NCBI RefSeq assembly: GCF_018967845.1
Contig: NZ_JAHLZZ010000001.1
Location: 930,001-994,000, forward strand
Length of the DNA stretch: 64,000 nucleotides
Source of the DNA: Hymenobacter siberiensis
Lineage (GTDB): Bacteria > Bacteroidota > Bacteroidia > Cytophagales > Hymenobacteraceae
Direction of reading: 5' to 3'
A model generated the notes under the pieces. The model saw nothing but the letters and a program-made list of their open reading frames with translations, had not been told where the DNA came from and did no database searches. The position numbers and the translations under genes are program-made. Shown one piece after another: positions 44,749-54,580 of the stretch; within the stretch, counting starts at the first letter, position 1, and the number at the start of each line of letters is the position of its first letter.

Positions 44749-45960
44749 TCAGGCCAAGCCATTCACCGGGGGCGTGAGCTTTTCGCACACCAGCACCACT
44801 GGCCGGCTGCGTAGGTCGGTGGTAGCAAACAGGTAAACTTCGCCGCCCTCGCGGATGCCGGTGCGCCGGCGGAAATCGGCCACCGAATCCGGGAAATTGC
44901 GGGTGGTGACGTGGGCGCGCGCCTCTGGCCCCAGGTGGGCTTTGAGGGCTGCGCCATCGGCCTTTTCCACGGCCAAGATTTTGAAGACCCGGCCCGGAAA
45001 ATCGGCCCGCAACACATCAGAGGTATAAAGGTGGCTGTGCTGGTGCAGCTTGAGCAGTTCGAACGCCGTGCCGATGCTGCGGAATGCGCCCGCCTTGAGC
45101 ACGGCCGCGTTGGGCTCGTAGAGGTACTGCTGGGCCTCGGCGTAGCGGGGGATGGCGCGGGCCTCGCGGGCACGGTTGAGGCGGAATTCCTGCTGGGTGC
45201 CGTCGCGGCGCAGGTTCAGGGCATAGCGCTCGGGGTCTACGGCGGGCTCCTGACCCAGCTCGTAGAGCACTTCCTTGACCTCATTATCCACGGCCACTAC
45301 CCAGAGGCGGCGCACATGGGCCAGGCCCTGCACCGCGTGCTCAATATCAAGCATGGGCGAGGTTTTGAGTAGCACCTTATCGGCCTTGTGCAGCAGCAGG
45401 GGCAACAGCTTCGCTACGTCGGGCTCGCAGTCGCGCAGTAGGAAAATCTTGCGGGCGGCGGTGTCGCGCCGGGCCGGGTCGAGGTAGAGCCAGTCGTAAT
45501 GATGCGGCGTGCTTTTCAGAAATGCCACCGCATCGGCGGCATTAATGGTCACATTATCAATACCGAGCTTGCCGAAATTATAGCGCACTACTTCCGCCAG
45601 CGCGGGGTCGCGCTCCACGTAGTCGACCTGCGCCACGCGGGCGGCAAAGGCGGCCGAGTCGGCCCCGAAGCCGCCGGTGAGGTCGGCCAGGCGCTGCCCG
45701 TCGACCAGATTGGCCTTGAAAGCCGCCGTGCGGGCCGACGACGCCTGCTCGACGGATAGGGCGGGCGGGAAAATCAGTTCCAGGTTATCGGCCCAGGCGG
45801 GGAGCTTGGCGCGGGCTTTTTGGCGGGCCTGAATCTGGCGCACCAGTTCAGGAACGGGGAGGCCGGGGTGGCGGCGGGCTTGGAGGGCCAGGTGGGCGGG
45901 GTCGTCGTGCAGGTGCGCGGCCACGTACCGCCGGGCCGCTTCGGGCAAGGGGTAGTCCAT
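44749..45960 (-). CDS. THUMP-like class I SAM methyltransferase
   Basis: 403 residues, ATG start. LADLTGGFGADSAAFAARV (SAM motif I), VDYVERDPALAEVVRYNFG (motif II), and YDWLYLDPARRD (a DPPY-like catalytic motif) with LLKTSPMLDIEHAVQGL. It matches the PG_1098/THUMP-like Bacteroidota methyltransferases. Probably an RNA-modification enzyme; the exact target is unproven. Confidence 0.8.
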   Translation of the reverse strand: MDYPLPEAARRYVAAHLHDDPAHLALQARRHPGLPVPELVRQIQARQKARAKLPAWADNLELIFPPALSVEQASSARTAAFKANLVDGQRLADLTGGFGADSAAFAARVAQVDYVERDPALAEVVRYNFGKLGIDNVTINAADAVAFLKSTPHHYDWLYLDPARRDTAARKIFLLRDCEPDVAKLLPLLLHKADKVLLKTSPMLDIEHAVQGLAHVRRLWVVAVDNEVKEVLYELGQEPAVDPERYALNLRRDGTQQEFRLNRAREARAIPRYAEAQQYLYEPNAAVLKAGAFRSIGTAFELLKLHQHSHLYTSDVLRADFPGRVFKILAVEKADGAALKAHLGPEARAHVTTRNFPDSVADFRRRTGIREGGEVYLFATTDLRSRPVVLVCEKLTPPVNGLA

Positions 45961-45989
45961 GGATGACCTTATACGGGAAAAAGTAGCAC

Positions 45990-46601
45990 TTAGCGCAACG
46001 CCCAGCGCAGCGAAAGTAGGGGCTGGCCGGTGGATGCGGCCGCAAAGCCCATGGCGGCCGGCTGCAGGCGCTGCCAGATGCCGCCGTGAACTACATTGTT
46101 ATTGTAGGATTTGACCGCCCGCTGTAGGTGCGAGTTGGTGTTGCGGTTGATGAAAACCGTGGCCAGCAGGCTAGTAACGAATACTCCAACGGCAATCTGC
46201 TGCGTCGAGTTGAAGTATTGCCGGTCGCCGTTGCCCAGAATCTGCTCGCCATAGAGGCTGAATGACCCGACGGCCACGAGGCGGTCAATCAGAAAAAAAG
46301 TCTTCTGGCGGCGGTATTCGTTGAGGTGGGCCAGGGCGGCGGTATTGCCGGCCAGGTAGGGGCGGAGCTTTTGGCCGAAGAAGCCGGCCGTCTGGTAATT
46401 GTCGCTGCTGGCCCCGGGGGGCAGGAAATCAAAATTGTGCTGGGGGCCACCCAGGCCACGGGCCTCATCTTCGGGTAGGAGGCGAACGCTGCCAGGGACT
46501 TGCTGGGCCAACGCAGGAGCTAATAGATTAACGGATAGGATAATAGTGGCTGCGCCATGGAGCTGCCAATTAACTGGGCGCAGCTGGTTGATTTCGTGCA
46601 T
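45990..46601 (-). CDS. exported protein of unknown function
   Basis: 203 residues, ATG start. Hydrophobic signal segment (GAATIILSVNLLAPALAQQ), then a Gly/Tyr/Phe-containing stretch and two probable membrane or hydrophobic segments (TFFLIDRLVAVGSFSLYGEQ; IAVGVFVTSLLATVFI). No family recognised. It lies between the methyltransferase and DUF4397 genes without clear linkage. Confidence 0.6.
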   Translation of the reverse strand: MHEINQLRPVNWQLHGAATIILSVNLLAPALAQQVPGSVRLLPEDEARGLGGPQHNFDFLPPGASSDNYQTAGFFGQKLRPYLAGNTAALAHLNEYRRQKTFFLIDRLVAVGSFSLYGEQILGNGDRQYFNSTQQIAVGVFVTSLLATVFINRNTNSHLQRAVKSYNNNVVHGGIWQRLQPAAMGFAAASTGQPLLSLRWALR

Positions 46602-46756
46602 AGTAACAAATATAATGATGCTTAGAAGGCTGGAAAGACCGGGCGCGCAATATTTTCTGGCCGCGAACCCAACAAACCCAGGGTGTCACACGTTCAGGCC
46701 GAGCCGGCTAATCATCCGCTCGGCCGCGTACTTTACCATCCAACCGACTTTTTTCC

Positions 46757-47506
46757 ATGAAAACATCCCTCGTATTTCGCCGCGCTATTCAGGCTATTTT
46801 GCCGGCTACGCTGCTGCTGGCCGCGTGTAGCAAGAGCGACACGCCCACGCCAACACCGGCTGCAGATACCGGAAAAATTGTATTCATCAATGCTGCCTCC
46901 CACGTTGCGCCCACCACGCTGAAGTTCCTGATTGATAACTCAGAGAAAGCTTCGCTGGCTTATGGCGCCAGCAGCGGGGGCTACCAGACCATCCAGACCG
47001 GTGCGCGGCCTTTGCAGGTGACTGCAAGCGGGCAGGTGGCTTTTACGCAGTCACTTGCGCTCGATAAAGATAAAAACTACACGTTTGTAGCTGCGCCCGC
47101 GCAGTCTTCCTCGGTGGTAGGCGGCTTGCTCTTCCCCGATGACCTGACCATTACGGATGCCACCAAAGCCCGCATCCGGGTTATCAATTTGGGCCAGAGC
47201 GTTACCAACCCCATTCGGTTATCGCAAATCACCACCACGGTTAACGGGCCGGTAGTTGCCGATGTGGTGAGTAATGTTGGTGCCAGCGTTGCTTCGCCAT
47301 TCGTGAACGTAACGGCCAATACCTACAGTCTTTCCATTCTTGATGCAAATGGCACCACCATCGCCCAAGTGGGTGATGGTACGGGTGCCGGCACGGGCAC
47401 CAAAAACTATGAAGCCGGTAAAAGCTACACCGTACTGGTGAGCGGCACCAATGGAAGCCTGAACAACGACCAGAAGCTCAAAGCTTTTGTTTCGCAGAAT
47501 AATTAG
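46757..47506 (+). CDS. DUF4397-domain lipoprotein
   Basis: 249 residues, ATG start. Lipobox LLLAACSKSD, then a beta-sandwich pattern with VFINAASHVAPTTLKFLIDN and RIRVINLGQSVTNPIRLSQI typical of DUF4397 (repeated 'sum-of-persons' beta folds) seen on Bacteroidota surface lipoproteins. Function unknown; several lipoprotein and T9SS genes in this window suggest surface display. Confidence 0.8.
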   Translation: MKTSLVFRRAIQAILPATLLLAACSKSDTPTPTPAADTGKIVFINAASHVAPTTLKFLIDNSEKASLAYGASSGGYQTIQTGARPLQVTASGQVAFTQSLALDKDKNYTFVAAPAQSSSVVGGLLFPDDLTITDATKARIRVINLGQSVTNPIRLSQITTTVNGPVVADVVSNVGASVASPFVNVTANTYSLSILDANGTTIAQVGDGTGAGTGTKNYEAGKSYTVLVSGTNGSLNNDQKLKAFVSQNN

Positions 47507-47539
47507 CCCAATACCGCCGTGGCTTTTACCACGCTACGA

Positions 47540-47568
47540 GCCCGCGTCCAACCGGCGCGGGCTTTTTT
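47540..47568 (+). terminator. terminator after the DUF4397 gene
   Basis: GCCCGCG / CGCGGGC stem with a 9-base loop and a TTTTTT run. Confidence 0.75.
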
Positions 47569-47600
47569 GTGGGCTGAGGCGAACAAAATCAGTATCTTTG
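47566..47600 (+). promoter_or_regulatory. promoter of ahcY (TATCTTTG)
   Basis: TATCTTTG at 47593-47600; a TTTG at 47566-47569 lies 23 bases upstream, slightly wider than ideal. The ATG is 36 bases downstream. Confidence 0.5.
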
Positions 47601-47635
47601 CAGTTGAATCGCCACACAATAAATTAAACCGTATC

Positions 47636-48955
47636 ATGGTGGAAACCACGACGAAGACGTACGTTCCGTACAAAGTAAAGGACATGGAGCTGGCCGCATG
47701 GGGCCGCAAGGAAATCCGCCTGGCCGAAGCCGAAATGCCCGGTTTGATGAGTCTGCGCGAGGAGTTTGGCGCATCGCAGCCCTTCAAAGGCGCGCGCATT
47801 GCCGGCTGCCTGCACATGACTATTCAAACGGCGGTCCTCATCGAAACCCTCAAGGCACTGGGAGCGGAGGTAACCTGGTCGTCATGCAACATCTTCTCAA
47901 CCCAGGACCACGCCGCCGCTGCCATTGCCGCCGCTGGCGGAGCAGTGTACGCCTGGAAGGACATGACTGAAGAGCAGTTCAACTGGTGTATCGAGCAGAC
48001 GCTGTTTTTCGGCGAGGACCGCAAGCCGCTGAACATGATTCTGGACGACGGCGGCGACCTCACCAACATGGTGCTGAACAATTACCCCGAGCTGGCCGCC
48101 GGCATCAAAGGTGTGAGCGAAGAGACGACGACCGGCGTGCTACGCCTGTACGAGCGCGTGAAAAACGGCACGCTGTCCTTCCCCGCCATCAACGTGAACG
48201 ACTCGGTAACAAAGTCGAAATTCGACAACAAGTACGGCTGCAAAGAGTCGGCTGTGGACGCTATCCGCCGGGCTACCGACGTGATGATGGCCGGCAAAGT
48301 AGCCGTAGTGGCCGGCTACGGTGACGTAGGAAAAGGCACTGCCGCTTCGCTGAGCGGCGCGGGTGCCCGCGTTATCGTGACCGAAATTGACCCCATCTGT
48401 GCCCTGCAGGCAGCTATGGACGGCTACGCCGTGAAGAAGCTGGCAAATGCCGTGAAGGAAGCCGACATCGTGGTGACGGCTACCGGCAACTGCGACATTC
48501 TGACGGAGGAGCATTTCCGCAGCCTGAAGGACAAAGCCATTGTTTGCAACATCGGTCACTTCGATGATGAGATTGACATGGCGTGGCTGAATGGCAACTA
48601 CGGCCACACCAAGGACACGGTGAAGCCGCAGGTGGACATCTACAACATCGAAGGCAAAGAGGTGATTATCCTCGCCGAAGGTCGCCTCGTGAACCTGGGC
48701 TGCGCCACTGGCCACCCCTCGTTCGTGATGTCGGCTTCGTTCACCAACCAGGTGCTGGCCCAATTGGAGCTATGGGAGCGCAACGACCAGTACACCAACC
48801 AGGTGTACACCCTGCCCAAGCACCTCGATGAAAAGGTAGCCCGCCTGCACCTCGCCAAAATCGGCGTGGAGCTGGACGAGCTGACTACGCACCAGGCTGA
48901 CTACATCAAGGTAACGGTGGAAGGTCCGTTCAAGTCGGACCTGTACCGCTACTAG
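47636..48955 (+). CDS. ahcY: adenosylhomocysteinase
   Basis: 439 residues from the ATG at 47636 ([16 protein letters not shown]); a longer in-frame version would start inside the promoter and terminator. Substrate residues [15 protein letters not shown] and [20 protein letters not shown]-binding [20 protein letters not shown], and [20 protein letters not shown]. It splits S-adenosylhomocysteine, relieving inhibition of methyltransferases; its partner metK lies 4 kb away. The gene ends 5 bases into a repeat whose other copy supplies the stop of the next gene. Confidence 0.97.
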   Translation: MVETTTKTYVPYKVKDMELAAWGRKEIRLAEAEMPGLMSLREEFGASQPFKGARIAGCLHMTIQTAVLIETLKALGAEVTWSSCNIFSTQDHAAAAIAAAGGAVYAWKDMTEEQFNWCIEQTLFFGEDRKPLNMILDDGGDLTNMVLNNYPELAAGIKGVSEETTTGVLRLYERVKNGTLSFPAINVNDSVTKSKFDNKYGCKESAVDAIRRATDVMMAGKVAVVAGYGDVGKGTAASLSGAGARVIVTEIDPICALQAAMDGYAVKKLANAVKEADIVVTATGNCDILTEEHFRSLKDKAIVCNIGHFDDEIDMAWLNGNYGHTKDTVKPQVDIYNIEGKEVIILAEGRLVNLGCATGHPSFVMSASFTNQVLAQLELWERNDQYTNQVYTLPKHLDEKVARLHLAKIGVELDELTTHQADYIKVTVEGPFKSDLYRY

Positions 48956-49147
48956 ACCACGGATTAGCACGGATTTTAGCGGATTTTGTAGTCGGCGCTA
49001 TTATTCGCTTACGCTGTGTTTACCAACAAAAAAAGGCCACTCCTGAGAGTGGCCTTTTTTTGTTGGTAGGCGAGAGGACCGATGCGTGGCACGAGCGCCG
49101 ACTACAAAATCCGTGAAATCCGCTAAAATCCGTGCTAATCCGTGGTC
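48955..49147. repeat. imperfect inverted repeat flanking a terminator
   Basis: Left arm 48955-48999 (GACCACGGATTAGCACGGAT...) is mirrored at 49094-49147 with a 9-base insertion in the right arm (an extra GAAATCCGT-like unit). The phrase GATTAGCACGG also occurs as related CCGTGAAATCCGTTTGAATT at 40453. Confidence 0.8.
49022..49067. terminator. strong bidirectional terminator inside the inverted repeat
   Basis: A perfect 21-bp stem ACCAACAAAAAAAGGCCACTC with loop CTGA and the reverse arm ending GTTGGT, T-run on both strands. It ends both ahcY and the convergent monooxygenase gene. Confidence 0.9.
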
Positions 49148-50163
49148 CGGATGGCCGGCGCTACCTGCGTACCCAACAGCTCGATGGAACGCAATACACT
49201 CTGGTGCGAGATTCCTTCGATGACAAGCTGGGCCAGGAACCGGGTGTTGTTGAACAACTGGCGCTGGTAGAGCAGCTTGGCGATGATATCCTCGGGGCTG
49301 CCCACCAGCAGTGGGCCTTGCGGGCCGCAGAGGTAGTCGAAATGCCGGCGGTCCATGGGCGACCAGCCGCGCTCGCGGCCGATGCGGTTCATGAGCTGCG
49401 AGTAGGGCGGGAAGAATTCGTCGCGGGCCTGCTCGGCGGTGTCGGCCAGGTGCAGGTGGCAGTTGATGGCGAGTTGGAGCGCGGCCACGTTGTGGCCGGC
49501 TTTCTGGGCCGATTCGCGGTAGAGCTCGGCAAACGGCACGTACTGCGCGGGCGCGCCGCCGAGAATGGCAATGGTGAGTGGCAGCCCCAGCTGCCCGGCC
49601 CGAATAACGGAAGCCGGTGTGCCGCCCACGCCAATCCAGACCGGGATTTTGGGCTGCGCGGGGCGCGGGTACACGCCTTTGGCATCGATGGCGGCGCGGT
49701 GTTTGCCTTGCCAGGTCACGACTTCGTTATCATTGATTTTCAGCAGCAGCTGGAGCTTCTCAATGAACAGCGCGTCATAATCCTTCAAATCCTGCCCGAA
49801 GAGCGGGAACGACTCGATGAAGGAGCCCCGCCCGGCAATAATCTCGGCCCGGCCGTTGGAAATGAGGTCGACGGTAGCGAAGTTCTGGAAGGTGCGAACT
49901 GGGTCGACGGAGCTGAGGACGGTAACGGCGCTGCTCAGGCGGATGCGCTTGGTGATGGCGGCCACGGCGGCCAGAATAACTTCGGGAGCCGAGATGATGA
50001 AGTCGGGGCGGTGGTGTTCGCCGAGGGCGAAAACGTCGAGGCCGGTTTCATCGGCCAGCTTACCCATGGCCAGCAGCTCCTGCATGCGTTGCGCGGCGGC
50101 ATGGTCTTGGCCGGCGAGGTTAGCCGGGGCGATTTCGCCGAAAGAGCTGATGCCTATTTGCAT
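49135..50163 (-). CDS. LLM-class flavin-dependent oxidoreductase
   Basis: 342 residues, ATG start. MQIGISSFGEIAPANLAGQD, LDVFALGEHHRPDFIISAPE (the bacterial luciferase-like signature), VLSSVDPVRTFQNFATVDLI and IPVWIGVGGTPASVIRAGQL. It is the F420-independent, FMNH2-using TIGR03558-like subgroup. The last codons RTTD and the TGA stop lie inside the inverted repeat. Confidence 0.9.
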   Translation of the reverse strand: MQIGISSFGEIAPANLAGQDHAAAQRMQELLAMGKLADETGLDVFALGEHHRPDFIISAPEVILAAVAAITKRIRLSSAVTVLSSVDPVRTFQNFATVDLISNGRAEIIAGRGSFIESFPLFGQDLKDYDALFIEKLQLLLKINDNEVVTWQGKHRAAIDAKGVYPRPAQPKIPVWIGVGGTPASVIRAGQLGLPLTIAILGGAPAQYVPFAELYRESAQKAGHNVAALQLAINCHLHLADTAEQARDEFFPPYSQLMNRIGRERGWSPMDRRHFDYLCGPQGPLLVGSPEDIIAKLLYQRQLFNNTRFLAQLVIEGISHQSVLRSIELLGTQVAPAIRTTD

Positions 50164-50233
50164 AAGGGGGGATAAATCGGTAGGGAAAGCAATGGGAAGC
50201 GTTGGGACAGTGAAATGTCTATGAGTATTAAAA

Positions 50234-50334
50234 CGTCATGCTGAGCGCAGCCGAAGCACCTCTATCGCAGTGCTAAATCCTTTCGATTGGATTAGTTATG
50301 CGGTAGAGATGCTTCGGCTGCGCTCAGCATGACG
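50234..50334. repeat. palindromic repeat family A, copy 4
   Basis: CGTCATGCTGAGCGCAGCCG to its reverse complement, 101 bp, between the flavin oxidoreductase and the prolyl oligopeptidase genes. Confidence 0.87.
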
Positions 50335-50353
50335 GCCTTTTACTGCTGCATCA

Positions 50354-52582
50354 TTATTTCACTTCCGGCGTTACGCCCATGTTGGCGTAGCAGAAGCTCC
50401 ACACGTCGGCCCACTCATCAATCTGTAGCTTGGTGCTTTTGCCCGCGCCGTGGCCGGCGTTCACATCAACTCGAATTAGGGTGGGGTTGGGGCCGGTGTT
50501 GGCAGCTTGCAGGGCGGCGGCAAACTTGAAGGAGTGGGCGGGCACCACCCGGTCGTCGTGGTCGGCGGTGGTAATCATGGTGGCGGGGTACACGGCCGGG
50601 GCCAGGTTGTGCAGGGGCGAGAACTTGCGCAGGTTCTCGAACTGCTTCTGGTCGGCCGAGGTGCCGTATTCGGGAGCCCAGTTCCAGCCGATGGTGAAGG
50701 TCTGGTAGCGGAGCATATCCATCACGCCCACGGCGGGCAGGGCCACTTTGCACAGGTCGGGGCGCTGCGTCATGGTTGCGCCCACGAGCAGGCCGCCGTT
50801 GGAGCCGCCCGCGATGGCGAGGTGGTCATAGTCGGTGTACTTGTTGGTTTTCAGGTACTCGGCGGCGGCAATGAAGTCGTCGAACACGTTTTGCTTGTTG
50901 GGCGTCATGCCGGCTTTGTGCCAGGATTCGCCGTATTCGCCGCCCCCGCGCAGGTTGGGGATGGCCAGCACGCCGCCGTTTTCCAGCCACAGCATGCGTG
51001 CCACCGAGAAGCCCGGCGTGAGCGAGATGTTGAATCCGCCGTAGGCGTAGAGGTAGGTGGGGTTCTTGCCGTTCAATTCAACCCCTTTTTTGTGGATGAT
51101 GAACATGGGGATTTTCGTGCCGTCCTTACTCGGGTAGAACACCTGCGTCGTCACGTAATCGGCCGGGTTCACGTCCACCTTCGGGGCGCGGAAAACCGTG
51201 CTGGTGTTGGTGGCGAGGTCGTATTTGTAGATGGTGGTGGGGTAGGTGAACGAGGTGAAAGCGTAGTACACCGACTTGGCATCGCGCCGGCCGCCAAAGC
51301 CGCTGGCCGTGCCGATGGCCGGCAGCTTCACATCGTGCTCAAACTTGCCCAGCTCGGAATAGACTTTCACCTGCGAGCTGGCATCGTTCAGATAATCAGC
51401 AACCAGGCGGCCGCCTACTTGCGTCACGCTCTCCAGCTTGTTCTTGCTTTCGGGCAGCACGTCGTGCCAGTTGGCTTCAGCCGGCTTCTTCGGGTCGATG
51501 CGGACGACGCGGTAGTTGGGGGCCTTGTAGTTGGTGTACACCAGCACCTCGCCGCCCACGTTGCCGATGATGTTGCTGTTGAATTCGTAGCTCGAAATGA
51601 GCGTAGTCCAGGTTTTGGCCTGCTTGGGGTCTGCTAGGTCGCGCACCAGCAGCTGGTTGCCGTCGGCCTTGCCATCGGTGAGCGTCAGGGCCAGGAACCG
51701 CTCGTCTTCCGTGGCATTAACGAAGCGGAAGCCCAGGGGCATTTTCGCGTTTTCGTACACCAGCTGGTCGGCGCTCTGCGGCGTGTTCAGCTTGTGGAAG
51801 TACACTTTGTGGAACTCGTTTTTGCCCGAAAGGCCGTTTTGGCCGGCCTTGGGCGCATCGTAGCGGCCGTAGTAGAAGCCGTTTTTGGTCCACGACGTGC
51901 CCGATACCTTCACCCATTCCAGGGTTTCGGGCAGCAGCTTGCTGGTGGCCACGTCCAGGATGCGGACCTTGTGCCAGTCGGAGCCGCCGCCGCTGGTGGC
52001 GTAGGCCAGGTAGCGGTGGTCGTTGCTGAACTCGGTGCCGGCCAGGGCGGTGGTGCCGTCGGCCGAGAACTTGTTGGGGTCGAGCAGGATTTGCGGCTCC
52101 TCCGCGCCGCGCTGGCGGTAGAGCACCGCCTGGTTCTGCAGGCCGTCGTTCTTGCTGAACACCAGCTCGGAACCCACCTGCTCGGGCACGCCAAACCGCT
52201 CGTAGTTCCAGATTTTGGTGAGCCGCTCCCGGATTTTGTCCCGGAACGGAATCTGCTTCAGATAACCAAAGGTCACTTCGTTTTCGGCGGTCACCCAGGC
52301 CTTGGTTTCGGGCGCATCGAGGGCTTCGAGCCAGCGGTAGGGGTCGGCTACTTTGGTGCCGAAATAGGTGTCGGTGAAGTCGGTTTTGCGGGTGGCGGGA
52401 TATTTCACGGGCGGGGGAGTGGGTAATTCCAGGCCGGCTCGCCGGCTGGGCTCGCCGGTTTCGGGCATGGTGGCTTCGGTGAGGGCCTGGTGGTTGGGAA
52501 GGGTATTGCGGGCGGGCGGAGTCGTGGCGCGACAGGCCGAAGCAGCCGCCAGCAGGACGGCCAGAGGTAAGACAGCTTTCAT
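50354..52582 (-). CDS. prolyl oligopeptidase-family serine peptidase (S9, exported)
   Basis: 742 residues, ATG start. Lipoprotein-like signal ([16 protein letters not shown]), beta-propeller-like N-terminal half ([20 protein letters not shown] ... [20 protein letters not shown]), catalytic alpha/beta-hydrolase at the end: [18 protein letters not shown] (Ser), [18 protein letters not shown] (Asp) and [16 protein letters not shown] (His). Cuts peptides after proline in the periplasm. Confidence 0.93.
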   Translation of the reverse strand: MKAVLPLAVLLAAASACRATTPPARNTLPNHQALTEATMPETGEPSRRAGLELPTPPPVKYPATRKTDFTDTYFGTKVADPYRWLEALDAPETKAWVTAENEVTFGYLKQIPFRDKIRERLTKIWNYERFGVPEQVGSELVFSKNDGLQNQAVLYRQRGAEEPQILLDPNKFSADGTTALAGTEFSNDHRYLAYATSGGGSDWHKVRILDVATSKLLPETLEWVKVSGTSWTKNGFYYGRYDAPKAGQNGLSGKNEFHKVYFHKLNTPQSADQLVYENAKMPLGFRFVNATEDERFLALTLTDGKADGNQLLVRDLADPKQAKTWTTLISSYEFNSNIIGNVGGEVLVYTNYKAPNYRVVRIDPKKPAEANWHDVLPESKNKLESVTQVGGRLVADYLNDASSQVKVYSELGKFEHDVKLPAIGTASGFGGRRDAKSVYYAFTSFTYPTTIYKYDLATNTSTVFRAPKVDVNPADYVTTQVFYPSKDGTKIPMFIIHKKGVELNGKNPTYLYAYGGFNISLTPGFSVARMLWLENGGVLAIPNLRGGGEYGESWHKAGMTPNKQNVFDDFIAAAEYLKTNKYTDYDHLAIAGGSNGGLLVGATMTQRPDLCKVALPAVGVMDMLRYQTFTIGWNWAPEYGTSADQKQFENLRKFSPLHNLAPAVYPATMITTADHDDRVVPAHSFKFAAALQAANTGPNPTLIRVDVNAGHGAGKSTKLQIDEWADVWSFCYANMGVTPEVK

Positions 52583-52653
52583 GAAACAAGGAAGAAAGAT
52601 GAAGGCCGTTGCCAGCCGAAAAAAGAGAGTGAAACAACAAAGCGTATTAAAAA

Positions 52654-53724
52654 TCAGTCCATCTGCACATCATCGGCTACTTCGCCGGATGGCTGGCCGG
52701 AAGCGGCAGCGGCTGCCGTGTCGTGCGCCGCCGGGGCATGGCTGATGGCCGAAGCCACCAACTCGGGCAGGTTGGCGCGCAGCCAGCGCAGCTCCTCATC
52801 TACGCGCTGGCTCACCAGGCGCTCCACTTCCAGGCGCTGGGCGGAGCTGAGCTGGTCGAGAACCGGCGCGGCCGGGGCATTGTTGGCCTCGGGCGCGGCC
52901 GCCGCGAGAATCAGGGCTTCGGCGCGCTTCACGCGGGCTACGGAGTCGGCCACGGCGGCACTGGTTTCGGCGGCGGCGGCCTGGGCAGCGGTGGCGGCGT
53001 GCTTGGCTTCCAGGGTTTCGCGGCGCTGCTGGCGGCGCCACTGGCCCAGCGTCACGCGCAGCATAATGTAGAGCACCAGGCTCAGAATGCCCAGAATAAG
53101 CGCCAGCGGGGCCGCAAAACGATAGAGCAAGCTGCCCGGCCCCGTAACCGGCAGGGCCACCGCCGACGTGCCGGCGGCATCGCGCTCGGCGGCGGCCTGG
53201 GCCTCGGCGGCTTCGGCCGGGCCGGGTGTGGCGGTGGCGGCGGTGTCGGCCATTTCCGGGGCCATTGCGGCGGCTACTTCGCCCAGGGGCGTGCCCGAGG
53301 TCACGTAGTTGGTAAGGGCCGTTTCGAGGGCGGCCACGCGGGCCATGCGGGCAGGGTCTTTGCGCCGGGCGGGCGAGCCTTTCAGCTTATTCACAATGGC
53401 TTTGGCCAGCGCCGCGAGCCGGGCCGAATTGTCCTTTTTACCCTGGTAAATGGTGCCCCGGCCCTCAATGGGCTGATATAGCACGCTGAACACCCGCAGG
53501 CTGTCGGGCCGGATGCTGGCGGCCAGCGCCGTCAGGTTGCCGCCCTCGCAGCGCACGGTGCTTTTGAGGTTGGGCCGGCCGGCATCGTCGTACACGAAGC
53601 GCACCGTGGCACACCAGATTTGCACCTTCGATTCATCGAGCGAGGGCTGGCCGAGGGGCGTTTGGGCGCGGGCGGTGAACAGCATGAGGGCCAGCAGAAA
53701 GGCCAGAACGAAGCGAAAAGTCAT
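52654..53724 (-). CDS. exported single-pass membrane protein with coiled coil
   Basis: 356 residues, ATG start. Signal (FVLAFLLALMLFTARAQ), a beta-containing N-terminal domain with two cysteines (IWCATVRFVY ... STVRCEGGNL), an Ala/Pro linker, a membrane helix near residues 205-227 (FAAPLALILGILSLVLYIML), and an Ala-rich coiled coil in the cytoplasm ending DDVQMD. No family is recognised. It could link periplasmic signals to the cytoplasm, but this is speculation. Confidence 0.65.
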   Translation of the reverse strand: MTFRFVLAFLLALMLFTARAQTPLGQPSLDESKVQIWCATVRFVYDDAGRPNLKSTVRCEGGNLTALAASIRPDSLRVFSVLYQPIEGRGTIYQGKKDNSARLAALAKAIVNKLKGSPARRKDPARMARVAALETALTNYVTSGTPLGEVAAAMAPEMADTAATATPGPAEAAEAQAAAERDAAGTSAVALPVTGPGSLLYRFAAPLALILGILSLVLYIMLRVTLGQWRRQQRRETLEAKHAATAAQAAAAETSAAVADSVARVKRAEALILAAAAPEANNAPAAPVLDQLSSAQRLEVERLVSQRVDEELRWLRANLPELVASAISHAPAAHDTAAAAASGQPSGEVADDVQMD

Positions 53725-54199
53725 AAGCAGCGCGATTTTACCGGAAAAGTACGGGTTTGGGCGCTATTTATTATGGGTTTGATGCTACAGGGGCGATAAG
53801 CAGCTGCGGTGATGGCCGAAGGAGGAGAACGTAACGGGGCAGGTGGTCGGGTGAGGGTTAATCTTTGTTAGGACTTACGCACTTCAAAAGCTATGTAACT
53901 TGAAAATCAACGACTTGCATTCAAGACGCATATTTGTTATATTGCTGTTTTTCAGTTTGTTAGTGTTTCAACTGCGTAAGTCCTATTTGTAAGAAAAAGA
54001 CCGTTTTCTTGAACAGTAAGTCTGGTTAACGCACGGGTAGTATTTTGCCTTGGTCACCCGTTCTCCGGTCCAAGTGGTAGACCCAACTTGGTGTGCAGCA
54101 TTCCTCTTGAAAGTGCCACAAGCTTTCTGGTGGTATATTTTCCCACGCAACCAATCAGCCGTTGCCCCGCTCGTTCTTGAAACCTTCACCCCCTGCGCC
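53725..54199. other. 475-bp region: MITE and a possible minus-strand gene remnant
   Basis: Contains the MITE at 53869-53985. On the minus strand a frame of up to 95 codons (54270-53983) reads YYPCVNQTYCSRKRSFSYK and ends in the MITE; before insertion it would have ended one codon later. It overlaps the signal peptide of the lipoprotein gene at 54200 and I cannot decide whether it is real. Confidence 0.35.
53869..53985. mobile_element. 117-bp MITE with 13-bp inverted ends and TTTGT target duplication
   Basis: TAGGACTTACGCA at 53869-53881 and TGCGTAAGTCCTA at 53973-53985. The flanks both read TTTGT (53864-53868 and 53986-53990), a 5-bp target site duplication. The ends equal that of the broken IS at 15985, so that IS family probably moved it. 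It carries no gene. Confidence 0.85.
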
Positions 54200-54580
54200 A
54201 TGAAAGCCTTGATAACCTCCGCTTTGCTGATTCTTGGGGCCATGGCCGGGTGTAGCAAAGACGAAGGCAATGCGCCCCAGCAGAGCTGTGATAATGAGCA
54301 CGTGTTGGCTTCTTATCAAAACCGGGAAGCCGTGGTGACCAAGACCCAATTGGATACCTATTGCCTGATTGTGGACGAAACCGCCCTTTCCAGTGGGCGG
54401 TACCTCCTTGACAATTATTTGGTACCGGTTCATCCGCTGCCGGCGCAATATCAGGTGGAAGGATTGCGGGTCCTGCTCACGGGCCGTAAAAAAAGCTGTT
54501 ACGGGTTGACCACGTTGCCTAACTTAAGGAATATGTTTGGCTACAAGCTAGAGGTTGATAACCTTCAAGCGAAGCAATAG
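54200..54580 (+). CDS. small lipoprotein, unknown function
   Basis: 126 residues from the ATG at 54200 (MKALITSALLILGAMAGCSK), giving a clear lipobox AGCS; longer frames upstream lack one. The mature part has an even spread of polar residues and four cysteines beyond the lipobox Cys (CDNEH, TYCLIV, KKSCYG), two of which might form a disulfide. No family recognised. Confidence 0.65.
   Translation: MKALITSALLILGAMAGCSKDEGNAPQQSCDNEHVLASYQNREAVVTKTQLDTYCLIVDETALSSGRYLLDNYLVPVHPLPAQYQVEGLRVLLTGRKKSCYGLTTLPNLRNMFGYKLEVDNLQAKQ

Noticed and set aside
50507..51637. 376-codon frame opposite the prolyl oligopeptidase
   Set aside because: Shadow; composition bias only and no start context.
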